NCBI GenBank assembly: GCA_003248965.1
Contig: QFQU01000005.1
Coordinates: 212,914 to 276,913 of the forward strand
From: Brevundimonas sp.
Lineage (GTDB): Bacteria; Pseudomonadota; Alphaproteobacteria; Caulobacterales; Caulobacteraceae
Reading direction: 5' to 3'
DNA length: 64,000 nt
Of this stretch, positions 1 to 7,784 are shown in pieces; the stretch's first letter is position 1; each line of letters starts with the position of its first letter. The notes beneath the pieces are model-generated. The model was not told the origin of the DNA. It did no database searches and worked only from the letters and a program-made list of their open reading frames with translations. A program made the translations under genes and the position numbers.

Positions 1-78
1 GCGACCTTGTCCGGATGGCCTTCGGAGACGCTTTCCGAAGTGAAGAGGAAGGAGGAACGAGCGGCCAAGAGAGGCTCC

Positions 79-122
79 TGTCTGTGTCTGGCCGACAGAC
101 ATATAAAGATATGCTTATATCT
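79..122 (+). promoter_or_regulatory. two adjacent dyads upstream of the LuxR-type gene
   Basis: Two inverted repeats lie side by side in an AT-rich pocket. The first is TGTCTG-5 nt-CAGACA at 85-101, with an extra direct TGTCTG copy at 79-84. The second is AGATAT-GCTT-ATATCT at 107-122. They sit about 110 bases before the ATG at 232 and have the form of an operator or operator plus -10 region. That they control the LuxR-type gene is inference. Nothing else recognisable was seen in bases 1-231. Confidence 0.35.
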
Positions 123-231
123 GCAAGCGACCGCTTTTTTCTGGAAATTGGCGACACTGTGGTCCTTGCCTGAGCCATCGTGGCTGACACCCGTGTTTAT
201 TCGGGTAAACAGGAGGGCCAAGGGGAAGCGG

Positions 232-678
232 ATGCGCGACGGTCTGACGCCACGAGAAGAGGAATGCGTTCGTCTGGCCGGACAGGGGCTGGAGGACAAG
301 GAGATCGCGGCCCGACTCAACCTTTCTCCGCGCACTGTGGGCAACCATCTGCATCGCGCCTATGCGAAGCTGGGCGTGTCCGATCGAAAGGTCGCCGCCC
401 AGCGCCTGAGTAACGATCACTCAGGGTCGTCGATACTCATTCCCAACCCGCCCTCGATTCCGCCAGATGACGCCACGTCGGCCGGGCAATCGGACGATGG
501 GGCATCCGACCAGACGACCACCTGGTTCTTGCCGGCGCCGCCACGTGGCGTCCTGGCGAGGGCAGGGATCATCGTCGCCGGCGCCGCCATCGCCCTATTG
601 CTCGCCATCGGGATCGTCACGGCGGGCATGGTGGTTCCATCCCTGTTCGACCGGCTCGCTCCCGCTGAAACGCGCTGA
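232..678 (+). CDS. membrane-anchored LuxR-type HTH protein
   Basis: A 148-residue protein. Residues about 5-55 form a LuxR/GerE-type helix-turn-helix (LTPREEECVRLAGQG, then KEIAARLNLSPRTVGNHL). A Pro/Ser-rich linker follows, then one hydrophobic helix at about 111-137 and a short tail. The HTH is N-terminal and the anchor C-terminal, with no receiver or ligand domain, which is a ToxR-like topology. The frame is open upstream to position 7. The ATG at 232 was chosen because AGGAGG lies at 211-216 and the HTH begins right after it. It is probably the first gene of a four-gene rightward operon. A transcription-regulator role follows from the fold; target and signal are unknown. Confidence 0.75.
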   Translation: MRDGLTPREEECVRLAGQGLEDKEIAARLNLSPRTVGNHLHRAYAKLGVSDRKVAAQRLSNDHSGSSILIPNPPSIPPDDATSAGQSDDGASDQTTTWFLPAPPRGVLARAGIIVAGAAIALLLAIGIVTAGMVVPSLFDRLAPAETR

Positions 679-705
679 CATCGAGCCTGCAGGGGAGAAG
701 AGCCT

Positions 706-1041
706 ATGAACAACTTGAAGGTCGGCGTCCGCGTGGCGCGACAGGTCAGAAACGCCGAGCACGCTGTCGATCAAGCCATGATCGAGGTATGCCGCCTGGT
801 CCAGACCGCGCTGGAAGGCCGCGTCGAAGCCCAGTTGGCCGCCGAGGTCGGGCAGAGCGCTTTGGCGAATATGGTGCGAGGGCTGAGCCAGTTGGCCGAG
901 GTCCGCGGCGCCGTCATCGCCAGCCACGGCGAACTGGCCCAGGTCGCCGACGAACATCAGGTCGGCTGGTATCTGGACGGTCCACGCGAGAGCAAGACCG
1001 AGTCCACAAAGGGCGTCATGCCCTTCGCCATCGCAGCCTGA
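706..1041 (+). CDS. hypothetical protein (111 aa)
   Basis: I do not recognise this family. It has no signal peptide or membrane segment and is predicted mostly helical, with charged and alanine-rich stretches (residues about 5-80) and a short tail rich in charged residues. A purine-rich ribosome site (AGGGGAGAAG, 690-699) precedes the ATG. It follows the LuxR-type gene by 27 bases and precedes the next gene by 14, so co-transcription is likely. Its coding status rests on the ribosome site, the spacing and the clean frame. Confidence 0.65.
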   Translation: MNNLKVGVRVARQVRNAEHAVDQAMIEVCRLVQTALEGRVEAQLAAEVGQSALANMVRGLSQLAEVRGAVIASHGELAQVADEHQVGWYLDGPRESKTESTKGVMPFAIAA

Positions 1042-1055
1042 TCGTCCTCGCCGGA

Positions 1056-1508
1056 ATGTGGTCGCCTCTGTCCCTGCTGCTGGAGTGCCTGACCTATGTG
1101 GCCATGGCGCTTCTGCTGTGGAAGGGGCGCACGCCTGAACGGATCGTCGTGGTCGCCCTGTTCATGTTGCAGTGGGGCACGCCGCTCGTCGATGGTCTGT
1201 TCATCGGCCATTTCCGCTGGGGGGTGGCGATTCTGTCGTTTGCGATGTTCTGCCTGTTGGCAGGACTGGCGCTTCGATACGACCGGTGGTGGCTTCTACT
1301 GGCGGCCGGCGCCCAGCTAATCGCGCTTTCGACCCATTTCGCCGGTGTGGCGGGTTCGGACGCTCTGCTCTGGTCGATCGTCTCGACCCGGATGGTCGTT
1401 TGGTTCGAGCTTCTGCTTCTCGCCGTGTTCGGCGTTTGGGAGGCGCGCGCCGCGCCCTACGCCGAAAAACCCTACGCTTCCGCCGCGGCCGACGCCGCCC
1501 GCCGCTAA
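1056..1508 (+). CDS. integral membrane protein, about 5 TM helices
   Basis: A 150-residue hydrophobic protein with likely membrane helices at about 4-22, 28-46, 55-73, 78-96 and 110-128, ending in an Ala-rich soluble tail. No family is recognised. The ATG at 1056 was chosen because the first helix starts directly after it and the position fits the end of the upstream gene (14-base gap). The same frame is open back to 789, but that part overlaps the preceding gene and is Arg/Pro-rich noise. Third member of the unexplained operon. Confidence 0.65.
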   Translation: MWSPLSLLLECLTYVAMALLLWKGRTPERIVVVALFMLQWGTPLVDGLFIGHFRWGVAILSFAMFCLLAGLALRYDRWWLLLAAGAQLIALSTHFAGVAGSDALLWSIVSTRMVVWFELLLLAVFGVWEARAAPYAEKPYASAAADAARR

Positions 1509-1526
1509 AATCACCAAAGGACATCG

Positions 1527-1895
1527 ATGATGACCGCCAAAATCCAATCCGACTTCCTGCCGCTGTTCGGCGCCTGGTTCGATACCGCCAACCTCGCGCA
1601 GTCCGCCGGCGCCCAGGCCCTTGCATCCAACGCGGGCAACCTGCTCGCGGACCTGGACCTCAGCGCAATGGTCGAGGCCGAGACGACCCTGTTGTCGCAC
1701 ACGCCCTCGTCGGCGACCGAGGCGGCTTGCCTTCTGGAAATCATCCGCCAGAATATCGCTGATTCCGGGCAGTCGGACGGCATGGATGTTCGGGCGCTTG
1801 GCGCCGTCCAGGCCTGGCTTGCGAGCCAAACATCCGCCGACGCCACGCTCAATGGCGTGGACCGGCTGCTGCACGAAGCTCGCGCGCGCGGCTGA
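1527..1895 (+). CDS. hypothetical protein (122 aa)
   Basis: A small, acidic, predicted all-helical cytosolic protein with no signal peptide and no recognised domain. The start is ATG 1527, or the next codon, ATG 1530, with AAAGGA at 1515-1520 as the ribosome site. It lies 18 bases after the membrane protein and is the last gene of the operon. Its stop codon abuts the stop codon of the convergent XRE gene with no spacer, so no terminator can lie between them. Confidence 0.6.
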   Translation: MMTAKIQSDFLPLFGAWFDTANLAQSAGAQALASNAGNLLADLDLSAMVEAETTLLSHTPSSATEAACLLEIIRQNIADSGQSDGMDVRALGAVQAWLASQTSADATLNGVDRLLHEARARG

Positions 1896-2249
1896 TCAGT
1901 CCTGCAGGCTCTTGGCGACGAGCAGCAGGGCGTCGCGCTTTTCGGCGCTGTGGATGCCGCGAAACGCGTTCAGCAGTTCCGACACGCCGGGCGCCGCCAG
2001 CGCCAGTTCGTCGCCTTCGGCCGTTTCCAGTTCACCCAACAGGGCGGCGCCGGTGGATTTCAGAACCGCCGCGATCTGCAGAAGGCGCGCCGCCGACACG
2101 CGATTGACGCCCCGCTCGTATTTCTGGATCTGTTGAAACGTCACGCCTGCGCCGGCCGCCAACTGGGCCTGGGTGATACGGAGTTCCTCGCGTCGCGTCC
2201 GGATGCGGGCGCCAATTGCGATATCCACGGGATCTATTGCGTCGGTCAT
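1896..2249 (-). CDS. XRE/Cro-family HTH transcriptional regulator
   Basis: A 117-residue protein. Residues about 11-65 are a classical XRE helix-turn-helix (IGARIRTRREELRITQAQLA, then GVTFQQIQKYERGVNRVSAARL). The C-terminal part is a short helical extension, as seen in many alphaproteobacterial one-domain XRE regulators. It should bind DNA as a dimer. A TTGACG hexamer in the upstream region 2250-2395 on the same strand could be its -35 element. It is convergent with the preceding operon. Target genes are not evident. Confidence 0.85.
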   Translation of the reverse strand: MTDAIDPVDIAIGARIRTRREELRITQAQLAAGAGVTFQQIQKYERGVNRVSAARLLQIAAVLKSTGAALLGELETAEGDELALAAPGVSELLNAFRGIHSAEKRDALLLVAKSLQD

Positions 2250-2395
2250 CTTGGCCTGACAAAAAAGCGGAAGTCGTGCTCAGGCCTCAAAACGCCCGCT
2301 ACGTCAAGTCATGGCGTAACGAGAAGTGTCCGGCTGCGGACAAAGCTGCCGATTATCAGCTTGAAGCGTCGGTGCGAAACCGGTCGACCGGAAAA

Positions 2396-2471
2396 TGGTG
2401 CCGCTTAGGTGACTCGAACACCTGACCCCCTCATTACGAATGAGGTGCTCTACCGGCTGAGCTAAAGCGGC
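2396..2471 (-). tRNA. tRNA-Thr (anticodon CGT)
   Basis: The minus strand folds into a complete 76-nt tRNA. The acceptor strands GCCGCTT and AAGCGGC pair fully, followed by discriminator A and an encoded CCA. The D-arm contains TAGCTCAG, the anticodon stem is CCTCA/TGAGG around loop TTCGTAA, and the T-arm has GTTCGAGTC. Anticodon CGT reads the ACG threonine codon. A palindrome CCGGTCGACCGG follows the CCA end. It sits between hemD and the XRE gene, all on the minus strand. Confidence 0.97.
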
Positions 2472-2506
2472 TCCGGTCGGCGGGCGTGCCCGCGCGAGAG
2501 GGGCTC

Positions 2507-2533
2507 TTTATACGGGCCGTCGGCGCTTGCCAA
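2507..2533 (-). promoter_or_regulatory. putative tRNA-Thr promoter
   Basis: On the minus strand TTGGCA (2528-2533) and TATAAA (2507-2512) are separated by 15 bases, and the -10 box lies 36 bases before the tRNA 5' end. The element overlaps the 3' end of hemD. Start-site mapping would be needed to confirm it. Confidence 0.4.
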
Positions 2534-3203
2534 GCGCCTCTTGCAAGGTTGCGAGCAGAGCCGGGTCGTTTGGGGTGGCGGCGATGGCGGGGTGGAGGCT
2601 CAGCGCGATCAAAGGGGCGGCGGCCTGGGGCGAAATGCAGACGACGAGGCGTTCGGCCAGAGCATTGTTGCCGTGGGCGGCCAGGGCGCGGGCGGCGCGA
2701 GGGGAGTGAACCAGGACGGCGTCCACCTGGGGCGGCGCGGAAGGGTCGGTCGGGACGGTGCGATAGACCGGCAGGGCGTCGATCACGATGTTGGAGCCCT
2801 GCGCGCGCGTCAGCGCGGCCAGGTCGGCGACCGGGCTTTCGACGACGGCGGCCAGAATCGGTCCGGCCGGCGGTTGGAGGGCGATGAGGCGAGCCAGGGC
2901 GTGGATATCTCCTTCGGCGGACCGAACCTGCAGGAAGCCGGCGGCGAGAGCGTCGGCGGCGGTGGCGTCGCCTACGGTGAAGACGAGGTGGTCTCGGCGC
3001 GGCGTCAGCGCGGCGTAGGCGGCGACGCCGTTGGGACTGGTGAAGACCAGGGCGGCGTAGCGGTCCAGGTCGGGCAGGGCGGGGGCGAGCGGCTGGACGG
3101 TCAACAGAGGGGCGACGACCGGCGTCAGACCCAGGGCGCGCAGACGCTGGGCCGTGCGGTCGGCACCGGGCCGGGTGCGGGTGATCCAGACCCGGGCGCT
3201 CAT
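2508..3203 (-). CDS. hemD: uroporphyrinogen-III synthase
   Basis: A 231-residue HemD-family protein. It closes and inverts the linear tetrapyrrole hydroxymethylbilane to uroporphyrinogen III, the branch point for heme and other tetrapyrroles. Typical features are the start MSARVWITRTRPGADRTAQRL, the VFTSPNGV segment in the first lobe and the VLVHSPRAARAL segment in the second. HemD is poorly conserved overall, so the identification leans on these motifs and on position. Its ATG overlaps the hemC stop by 4 bases (ATGA), so the two are translationally coupled. Confidence 0.92.
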   Translation of the reverse strand: MSARVWITRTRPGADRTAQRLRALGLTPVVAPLLTVQPLAPALPDLDRYAALVFTSPNGVAAYAALTPRRDHLVFTVGDATAADALAAGFLQVRSAEGDIHALARLIALQPPAGPILAAVVESPVADLAALTRAQGSNIVIDALPVYRTVPTDPSAPPQVDAVLVHSPRAARALAAHGNNALAERLVVCISPQAAAPLIALSLHPAIAATPNDPALLATLQEALGKRRRPV

Positions 3204-4153
3204 CCGTCCAAGGTCGCGAGATCGACCTCCTGATCGCCGGCGGCGTCCCGCACCTCTTCGCCCAGGCGCAGGCCCAGGGCCCGGGCGGAGTCGGGGTTGG
3301 GTGCGGGCAGGTCGCCCGTCCGGCGCCAGCGGGCCGAGCCGTCGGGGCTGAGCATTTCGGTGGTGAGGCGCAGCACGCCGTTGGCGATGACGGCATGGGC
3401 GCCGACGGCGGTGCGGCACGACCCTTCCAGCGTCAGCATGGCGCCGCGTTCGGCCTCGACGGCCATGGCCGTTTCGGGGTGGTTCAGGGCTGCGACCCAG
3501 GGGGCGTGCATATCCGCCTCGCGCGTCTGCAGCGCCAGGGCGCCCTGGCCCGGCGCGGGCAGGAAGGCGTCCAGCGACAGCTTTTCGCGGATGGCGTCGG
3601 TCACGCCCAGACGCGTCATGCCCGACACGGCCAGAAGGATGGCGTCGAATTCGCCCTCGGCCGCGCGGCGCAGCCGGGTGTCGATATTGCCGCGAAGCAT
3701 CTCGATCTTCAGATCGGGACGCAGGGCCAGGGCCTGGGCCTGGCGGCGCAGGCTGGCGGTGCCCAGGCGCGCGCCGGTCGGCAGGTCGTCGAAGGCGGCG
3801 TGGTCGCGGCTGATGAAGGCGTCGCGCGCGTCCTCGCGTTCGGGCGTGGCGGCGACGCACAGGCCGGGCGGCTGTTCGGCGGGCACGTCCTTCATCGAAT
3901 GGACGGCGATGTCGATGCGGCCGTCCAGCAGGGCTTCTTCGATCTCCTTGGTGAACAGGGCCTTGCCGCCCAGTTCCAGCAGGCGGCGGTCCTGGATGCG
4001 GTCGCCGGTGGTGACGATCTCGACCAAGGGAACGGCATCCGCGATCTCGCTTTCCGGCACGCCCAGGGCGCGGCCGATGGCGCGCTGCATCATGCCGGAC
4101 TGGGCCAAGGCCAGCCTGGAGCGGCGGGTGCCGATGCGGAGAGGAAAGGTCAT
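3200..4153 (-). CDS. hemC: hydroxymethylbilane synthase (porphobilinogen deaminase)
   Basis: A 317-residue cytosolic enzyme that polymerises four porphobilinogens to hydroxymethylbilane. Diagnostic motifs are RIGTRRSRLALAQ near the N-terminus, LFTKEIEEALL (about 67-76), HSMKDVP (85-91), GTASLRRQAQ (131-140), RGNIDTR (154-160) and LEGSC (242-246). Cys246 is the expected dipyrromethane cofactor attachment site. The length matches the family. It is the first gene of hemC-hemD and is divergent from tsaD. A Caulobacter-like promoter lies just upstream. Confidence 0.97.
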   Translation of the reverse strand: MTFPLRIGTRRSRLALAQSGMMQRAIGRALGVPESEIADAVPLVEIVTTGDRIQDRRLLELGGKALFTKEIEEALLDGRIDIAVHSMKDVPAEQPPGLCVAATPEREDARDAFISRDHAAFDDLPTGARLGTASLRRQAQALALRPDLKIEMLRGNIDTRLRRAAEGEFDAILLAVSGMTRLGVTDAIREKLSLDAFLPAPGQGALALQTREADMHAPWVAALNHPETAMAVEAERGAMLTLEGSCRTAVGAHAVIANGVLRLTTEMLSPDGSARWRRTGDLPAPNPDSARALGLRLGEEVRDAAGDQEVDLATLDG

Positions 4154-4193
4154 GAGCGTTGCGTACCGGTCGTCGGGTCGCTACCTCGGCCCG

Positions 4194-5354
4194 ATGGAGA
4201 GTTCCGCCGACTATAGCAGCGGCGCCGCAGCGGCAACTGGACGGGATGTCCCCCCCCGTCCTGGCGAAGCCCTGACGGTGCTGGGCCTTGAGACCAGCTG
4301 CGACGAGACGGCCGCCTCGGTGGTGCGGTTGCACCCGTCGGATCGCGGCGGGCGGGCCGAGGTCCTGTCCTCGGTCGTGCACAGCCAGATCGACGATCAC
4401 GCCGCCTATGGCGGGGTGGTGCCGGAGATCGCCGCGCGCAGCCATGTGGAGATGATCGACGGCGTCACCCGCCGCGCGATGGCCCAGGCCGGACTGGACT
4501 GGAGCGCGCTGGACGGGGTGGCGGCGACGGCGGGGCCGGGTCTGGTCGGCGGGGTCATGGTGGGGCTGAGTTACGGCAAGGCGGTCAGCCTTGCGCGTCA
4601 TCTGCCGCTGGTGGCGGTCAATCATCTGGAGGGACACGCCGTCTCGGCCCGGCTGGGAGCGGAGGTCGCCTATCCCTTCCTGCTGCTGCTGGTTTCTGGC
4701 GGTCATTGTCAGCTTCTGGAGGTGCGCGGTGTCGGCGACATGAGCCGGATCGGCGCCACCATCGACGATGCGGCCGGCGAGGCCTTCGACAAGATCGCCA
4801 AGGCCCTGGGCCTGGGCTATCCGGGCGGACCGGCGCTGGAGCGGCTGGCGATGCAGGGCGACGGGTCCGGCATCGATCTGCCGCGCGCCCTGCTGGGGCG
4901 CAAGGACTGCGACTTCTCCTTCTCGGGGCTGAAGACGGCGGCCTTCCGCATCGCCCAGACGTGCGAGACGGAACAGGACAAGGCGAATCTGGCCGATGCG
5001 GTGCAAAACGCCATCGCGCGGCAGTTGGCGGACCGGTCGGAGCGCGCGCTGTCGGATTATGCGGCGACGCACGACCATCGCTTGTTCGTGGTGGCCGGGG
5101 GGGTGGCGGCGAACAGGACGATCCGCGCCGTGCTGGAGGCGACGGCGGCGAAACACGGCTTCGACTTCCTGGCGCCGCCGATGGCCTATTGCACCGACAA
5201 TGCAGCCATGATCGCCCTGGCGGGGGCGGAGCGGCTGGCGCTGGGCCTGACCAGCGACATCGATGTGGTCGCCCGGCCGCGATGGCCGCTGGACGAAGCG
5301 CGCGCCCTGTCCGATCCTTCGCATCGGCCGGGCCGCAAGGGCGCCAAGGCCTGA
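4194..5354 (+). CDS. tsaD: tRNA N6-threonylcarbamoyladenosine synthase subunit TsaD
   Basis: TsaD (Kae1/Gcp family, ASKHA fold) transfers threonylcarbamoyl from TC-AMP to A37 of ANN-decoding tRNAs, with TsaB and TsaE. The core starts at VLGLETSCDETAAS. The metal-binding HLEGH motif follows about 110 residues later, and FSGLKTA and GGVAANRTIR are present. The start is uncertain: ATG 4152 overlaps the hemC start, ATG 4194 (used here) gives 386 residues, and GTG 4278 gives 358, closer to the family and beginning right at the conserved core. It is divergent from hemC; gpsA follows after 26 bases. Confidence 0.95.
   Translation: MESSADYSSGAAAATGRDVPPRPGEALTVLGLETSCDETAASVVRLHPSDRGGRAEVLSSVVHSQIDDHAAYGGVVPEIAARSHVEMIDGVTRRAMAQAGLDWSALDGVAATAGPGLVGGVMVGLSYGKAVSLARHLPLVAVNHLEGHAVSARLGAEVAYPFLLLLVSGGHCQLLEVRGVGDMSRIGATIDDAAGEAFDKIAKALGLGYPGGPALERLAMQGDGSGIDLPRALLGRKDCDFSFSGLKTAAFRIAQTCETEQDKANLADAVQNAIARQLADRSERALSDYAATHDHRLFVVAGGVAANRTIRAVLEATAAKHGFDFLAPPMAYCTDNAAMIALAGAERLALGLTSDIDVVARPRWPLDEARALSDPSHRPGRKGAKA
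4210..4236 (-). promoter_or_regulatory. putative hemC promoter (Caulobacter-type housekeeping)
   Basis: On the minus strand TTGCCGC (4230-4236) is followed after 12 bases by GCTATAGT (4210-4217). This fits the Caulobacter sigma-70 pattern TTGACGS-N10-14-GCTANAWC with few mismatches. It would give a leader of roughly 50 bases before the hemC ATG at 4153. The element lies inside the longer N-terminal versions of tsaD, which is a mild argument for a later tsaD start. Confidence 0.4.
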
Positions 5355-5380
5355 ACAACGACAAGAGCCTGGGAGGGCGC

Positions 5381-6379
5381 ATGGAATTTCGCACCGCGGG
5401 AGTGATCGGCGCAGGCGCCTGGGGCACCGCCCTGGCGCAGGTCTGCGTTCGGGCGGGGCTGGACACCATCCTTCAGGCGCGCGAGCCGCAGTTGGTCGAG
5501 ACCCTGACGCGGACGCGGATGAACGCGCTCTATCTGCCGGACGTGCCTCTGGCCGAGAGTCTGCGCTTCACCGCCGACCTGGCGGACCTGGGCGGTTGCG
5601 ATGTGATCCTGGCCGTGCCACCGGCCCAGCACATGCGCGCCACCCTGACGGCGTTCTCCCCCCACCATCGCGCCGGCGTGCCGGTGGTCCTGTGCTCCAA
5701 GGGGGTGGAGCGCGGCACGATGAAGCTGATGACCGAGGTGCTCGCCGAGACCCTGCCGGATGCGCCGGCCGCCGTCCTGTCGGGCCCCAGCTTCGCCGCC
5801 GAGGTGTCGCGCGGCCTGCCGACCGCCGTGACCCTGGCCTGCGCCGATCCGGTGCTGGGCCAGGCCCTGCTGAACACCCTGTCGGCGCCGGGCTTCCGGC
5901 CCTATCTGGCGACCGACCTGATCGGGGCCGAGGCGGGCGGGGCGTTGAAGAATGTGTTGGCCATCGCCTGCGGCATTTCCGAAGGCCGCCAACTGGGCCG
6001 CAGCGCTCACGCCGCGCTGATCACGCGGGGCTTCGCTGAGATGACGCGCTTAGCCGTGGCGATGGGCGCCGAGGCCGAGACTGTGGCGGGCCTGTGCGGC
6101 TTGGGCGATCTGGTCCTGACCTGCTCCAGCCCGCAGTCGCGCAACATGAGCCTGGGTCTGGCCCTGGGCCAGGGACAGACGGTCGAACAGGCCCTGGCCG
6201 GCAAACGGTCGGTGGCCGAGGGCTATGAGAGCGCGCCCGCGGTGCGCGAACTGGCCGCGCGCCTTGGCGTGGAAATCCCGATCGCCGAAGGGGTCGCCGC
6301 TCTGCTGGCCGGAGAGATCGACGTAGACGGCCTGATCGACGGCCTGCTGTCGCGTCCGCTGAAGGCCGAACGTGTCTGA
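5381..6379 (+). CDS. gpsA: glycerol-3-phosphate dehydrogenase [NAD(P)+]
   Basis: A 332-residue enzyme that reduces dihydroxyacetone phosphate to sn-glycerol-3-phosphate for phospholipid synthesis. It has an N-terminal Rossmann motif GAGAWGTALA (10-19), the NTRMN-equivalent RTRMNALYLP, CSKGVE, GPSFAAEV, and the catalytic lysine in GALKNVLAIACGISEG. GLCGLGDLVLTCSS is the usual C-terminal signature. GGGAGGG lies 4-10 bases before the ATG. It follows tsaD on the same strand and overlaps the Rieske gene by 8 bases. Confidence 0.96.
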   Translation: MEFRTAGVIGAGAWGTALAQVCVRAGLDTILQAREPQLVETLTRTRMNALYLPDVPLAESLRFTADLADLGGCDVILAVPPAQHMRATLTAFSPHHRAGVPVVLCSKGVERGTMKLMTEVLAETLPDAPAAVLSGPSFAAEVSRGLPTAVTLACADPVLGQALLNTLSAPGFRPYLATDLIGAEAGGALKNVLAIACGISEGRQLGRSAHAALITRGFAEMTRLAVAMGAEAETVAGLCGLGDLVLTCSSPQSRNMSLGLALGQGQTVEQALAGKRSVAEGYESAPAVRELAARLGVEIPIAEGVAALLAGEIDVDGLIDGLLSRPLKAERV

Positions 6380-6755
6380 AGACGCCGCGCCGACCGAGGA
6401 GCGTAAACGGGTCTGGAAGACCCCGCCGGGCGTGGCCCTGTGCGCCGAGGCCGACATCGCCGATCCCGGATCGCGCGGCTTCGTGCTGCAGATCGGGGAG
6501 GCCTTCTTTCACGGTTTCGTCGTGCGCAAGGACGGCGCGGTCGCCGGCTGGGTCGACCGTTGCCCGCATGCGGGCTTTCCGCTGGCCATCGAGCTGGATC
6601 GCTATCTGACGCCCGACGCCTCGCTGATCCTGTGCGGCTGGCACGGCGCGGTGTTCGAACCGCTGTCCGGGGAATGCAAGGGCGGCCCCTGCGCCGGGGG
6701 GCGGCTGACCCCCTGGCCGGTTCAGGTCGCGGGCGGGATCGTCCGCACCGCCTGA
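6372..6755 (+). CDS. Rieske [2Fe-2S] domain protein
   Basis: A 127-residue single-domain Rieske protein. Cys64-Pro-His66 and Cys88-Gly-Trp-His91 are the two cluster-ligand pairs (CPHAGFPL and CGWHGAVF). The 21-residue spacing between them is somewhat longer than the usual 15-17. There is no signal or membrane segment, so it is probably a cytosolic electron-transfer ferredoxin. GTG start, inside the end of gpsA (8-base overlap), which argues for coupled translation. The redox partner is not evident from the neighbours. Confidence 0.85.
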   Translation: MSEDAAPTEERKRVWKTPPGVALCAEADIADPGSRGFVLQIGEAFFHGFVVRKDGAVAGWVDRCPHAGFPLAIELDRYLTPDASLILCGWHGAVFEPLSGECKGGPCAGGRLTPWPVQVAGGIVRTA

Positions 6756-6762
6756 TCTCCCG

Positions 6763-7743
6763 TCAGTCCAGCGGCTGGGGCCGGGTGACGATCGGCGCGT
6801 TCGGATCCGCCTGGGTTTGACGCGCCGGGGTCGGGGCTGCGGCGGGCGGCGTCACCACCACCACGGGCGTTTCGGTCGTCGTCGCAGCCGGCGGGGGCGC
6901 AGCCGGGGTCGGGTTGAATTGAGAGGGAGCCGGCTTCGACGCCTGGGGACGCGAGGCCGGCGTCGTCGGCGAAGATGCGGCGACCTGGCGCGTGGACGTC
7001 GATGGCGCAGGGACGGATGGGGCAGGCCGCGCGGCGACGGCGGTCGATGGCGGCGTCGGAGTGGGGGCCGGAGTTTCAGTCGGCGCCTGGGCGGCGGGCT
7101 GGACCGGGGCGAGAGACTCGACCGTTGGCGTCGCAGCAACAGGCGTCGGAGCCGGCGAGGGCTTCAGCGCGAACCACAGGCCGCCGCCGACGACCAGCAG
7201 GAGCGCCACGGCGGCGCCGATCAGCAGCGGCGCACGCGAGGACCGGGCGGTTCCGCGATCCAGTCGCGCCAAGGTCGGGGCGACGGATGCGGCTTCGACC
7301 ACGGGCGGCGTCTCCGCCACGCGGACGGGGCGGGCCGGCTCCGGCGCCGGGACTTTTTTCGGGGTGATCGGCTCGGCGGCGGGCAGGGGGCGGACCGTCA
7401 GGTCGGCGCTCGCGTTCGGCGTCGGCGTGGCGGCGTTGGGTGCGGGGACGGCAGGCGCAGGTCGCGCTTGCGGGATCAGGGAGCCCGACAGGATGCCGCC
7501 CTGGCGCGCGGTGGGCGTCGGCGCGCGCCCTTCGGCCAGGGACCGGCCCTGGATCGGGCTGGGCGCCGGGGCAGGCGCCGGTTTCGGGGCGGCGCGGCGC
7601 GGCGGATCGGGAATGCGGTCCAGAGGATTGGGCGCCACCGGCACGGGTCCGACATGGAAGGTGGTCGCCGGCATGCGGCCCCACTGCACCGGCTTTCGGG
7701 CGAAGGGCTGAGGCATGGACGGGGTCTTGGTATCGTCGGACAT
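6763..7743 (-). CDS. proline/alanine-rich single-pass membrane protein
   Basis: A 326-residue low-complexity protein rich in Pro, Ala and Thr. It has a long N-terminal disordered segment (1-170), one membrane helix (about 171-193, APLLIGAAVALLLVVGGGLW) and a second disordered Pro/Ala/Thr-rich tail, presumably periplasmic. No enzymatic domain is visible. The architecture resembles energy-transducer or envelope-spacer proteins, but no TonB C-terminal domain is present, so no function is assigned. Convergent with the Rieske gene and 41 bases beyond the 3' end of the ABC operon. Confidence 0.75.
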   Translation of the reverse strand: MSDDTKTPSMPQPFARKPVQWGRMPATTFHVGPVPVAPNPLDRIPDPPRRAAPKPAPAPAPSPIQGRSLAEGRAPTPTARQGGILSGSLIPQARPAPAVPAPNAATPTPNASADLTVRPLPAAEPITPKKVPAPEPARPVRVAETPPVVEAASVAPTLARLDRGTARSSRAPLLIGAAVALLLVVGGGLWFALKPSPAPTPVAATPTVESLAPVQPAAQAPTETPAPTPTPPSTAVAARPAPSVPAPSTSTRQVAASSPTTPASRPQASKPAPSQFNPTPAAPPPAATTTETPVVVVTPPAAAPTPARQTQADPNAPIVTRPQPLD

Positions 7744-7784
7744 GGTCTTCTAATCGCTGGCGATCTGGCCGGTTTCGTGACGGT

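Noticed and set aside
2508..5324. A 938-codon minus-strand open frame covering hemD and running antisense through hemC and tsaD regions
   Set aside because: Only the last 231 codons are a real protein (hemD). The rest is Arg/Pro/His-rich and antisense to tsaD or out of frame with hemC, a usual artefact of high G+C.
6763..7743. TonB-like energy transducer
   Set aside because: The protein is Pro-rich with one TM helix, but the helix is central rather than N-terminal and no TonB C-terminal domain is seen.
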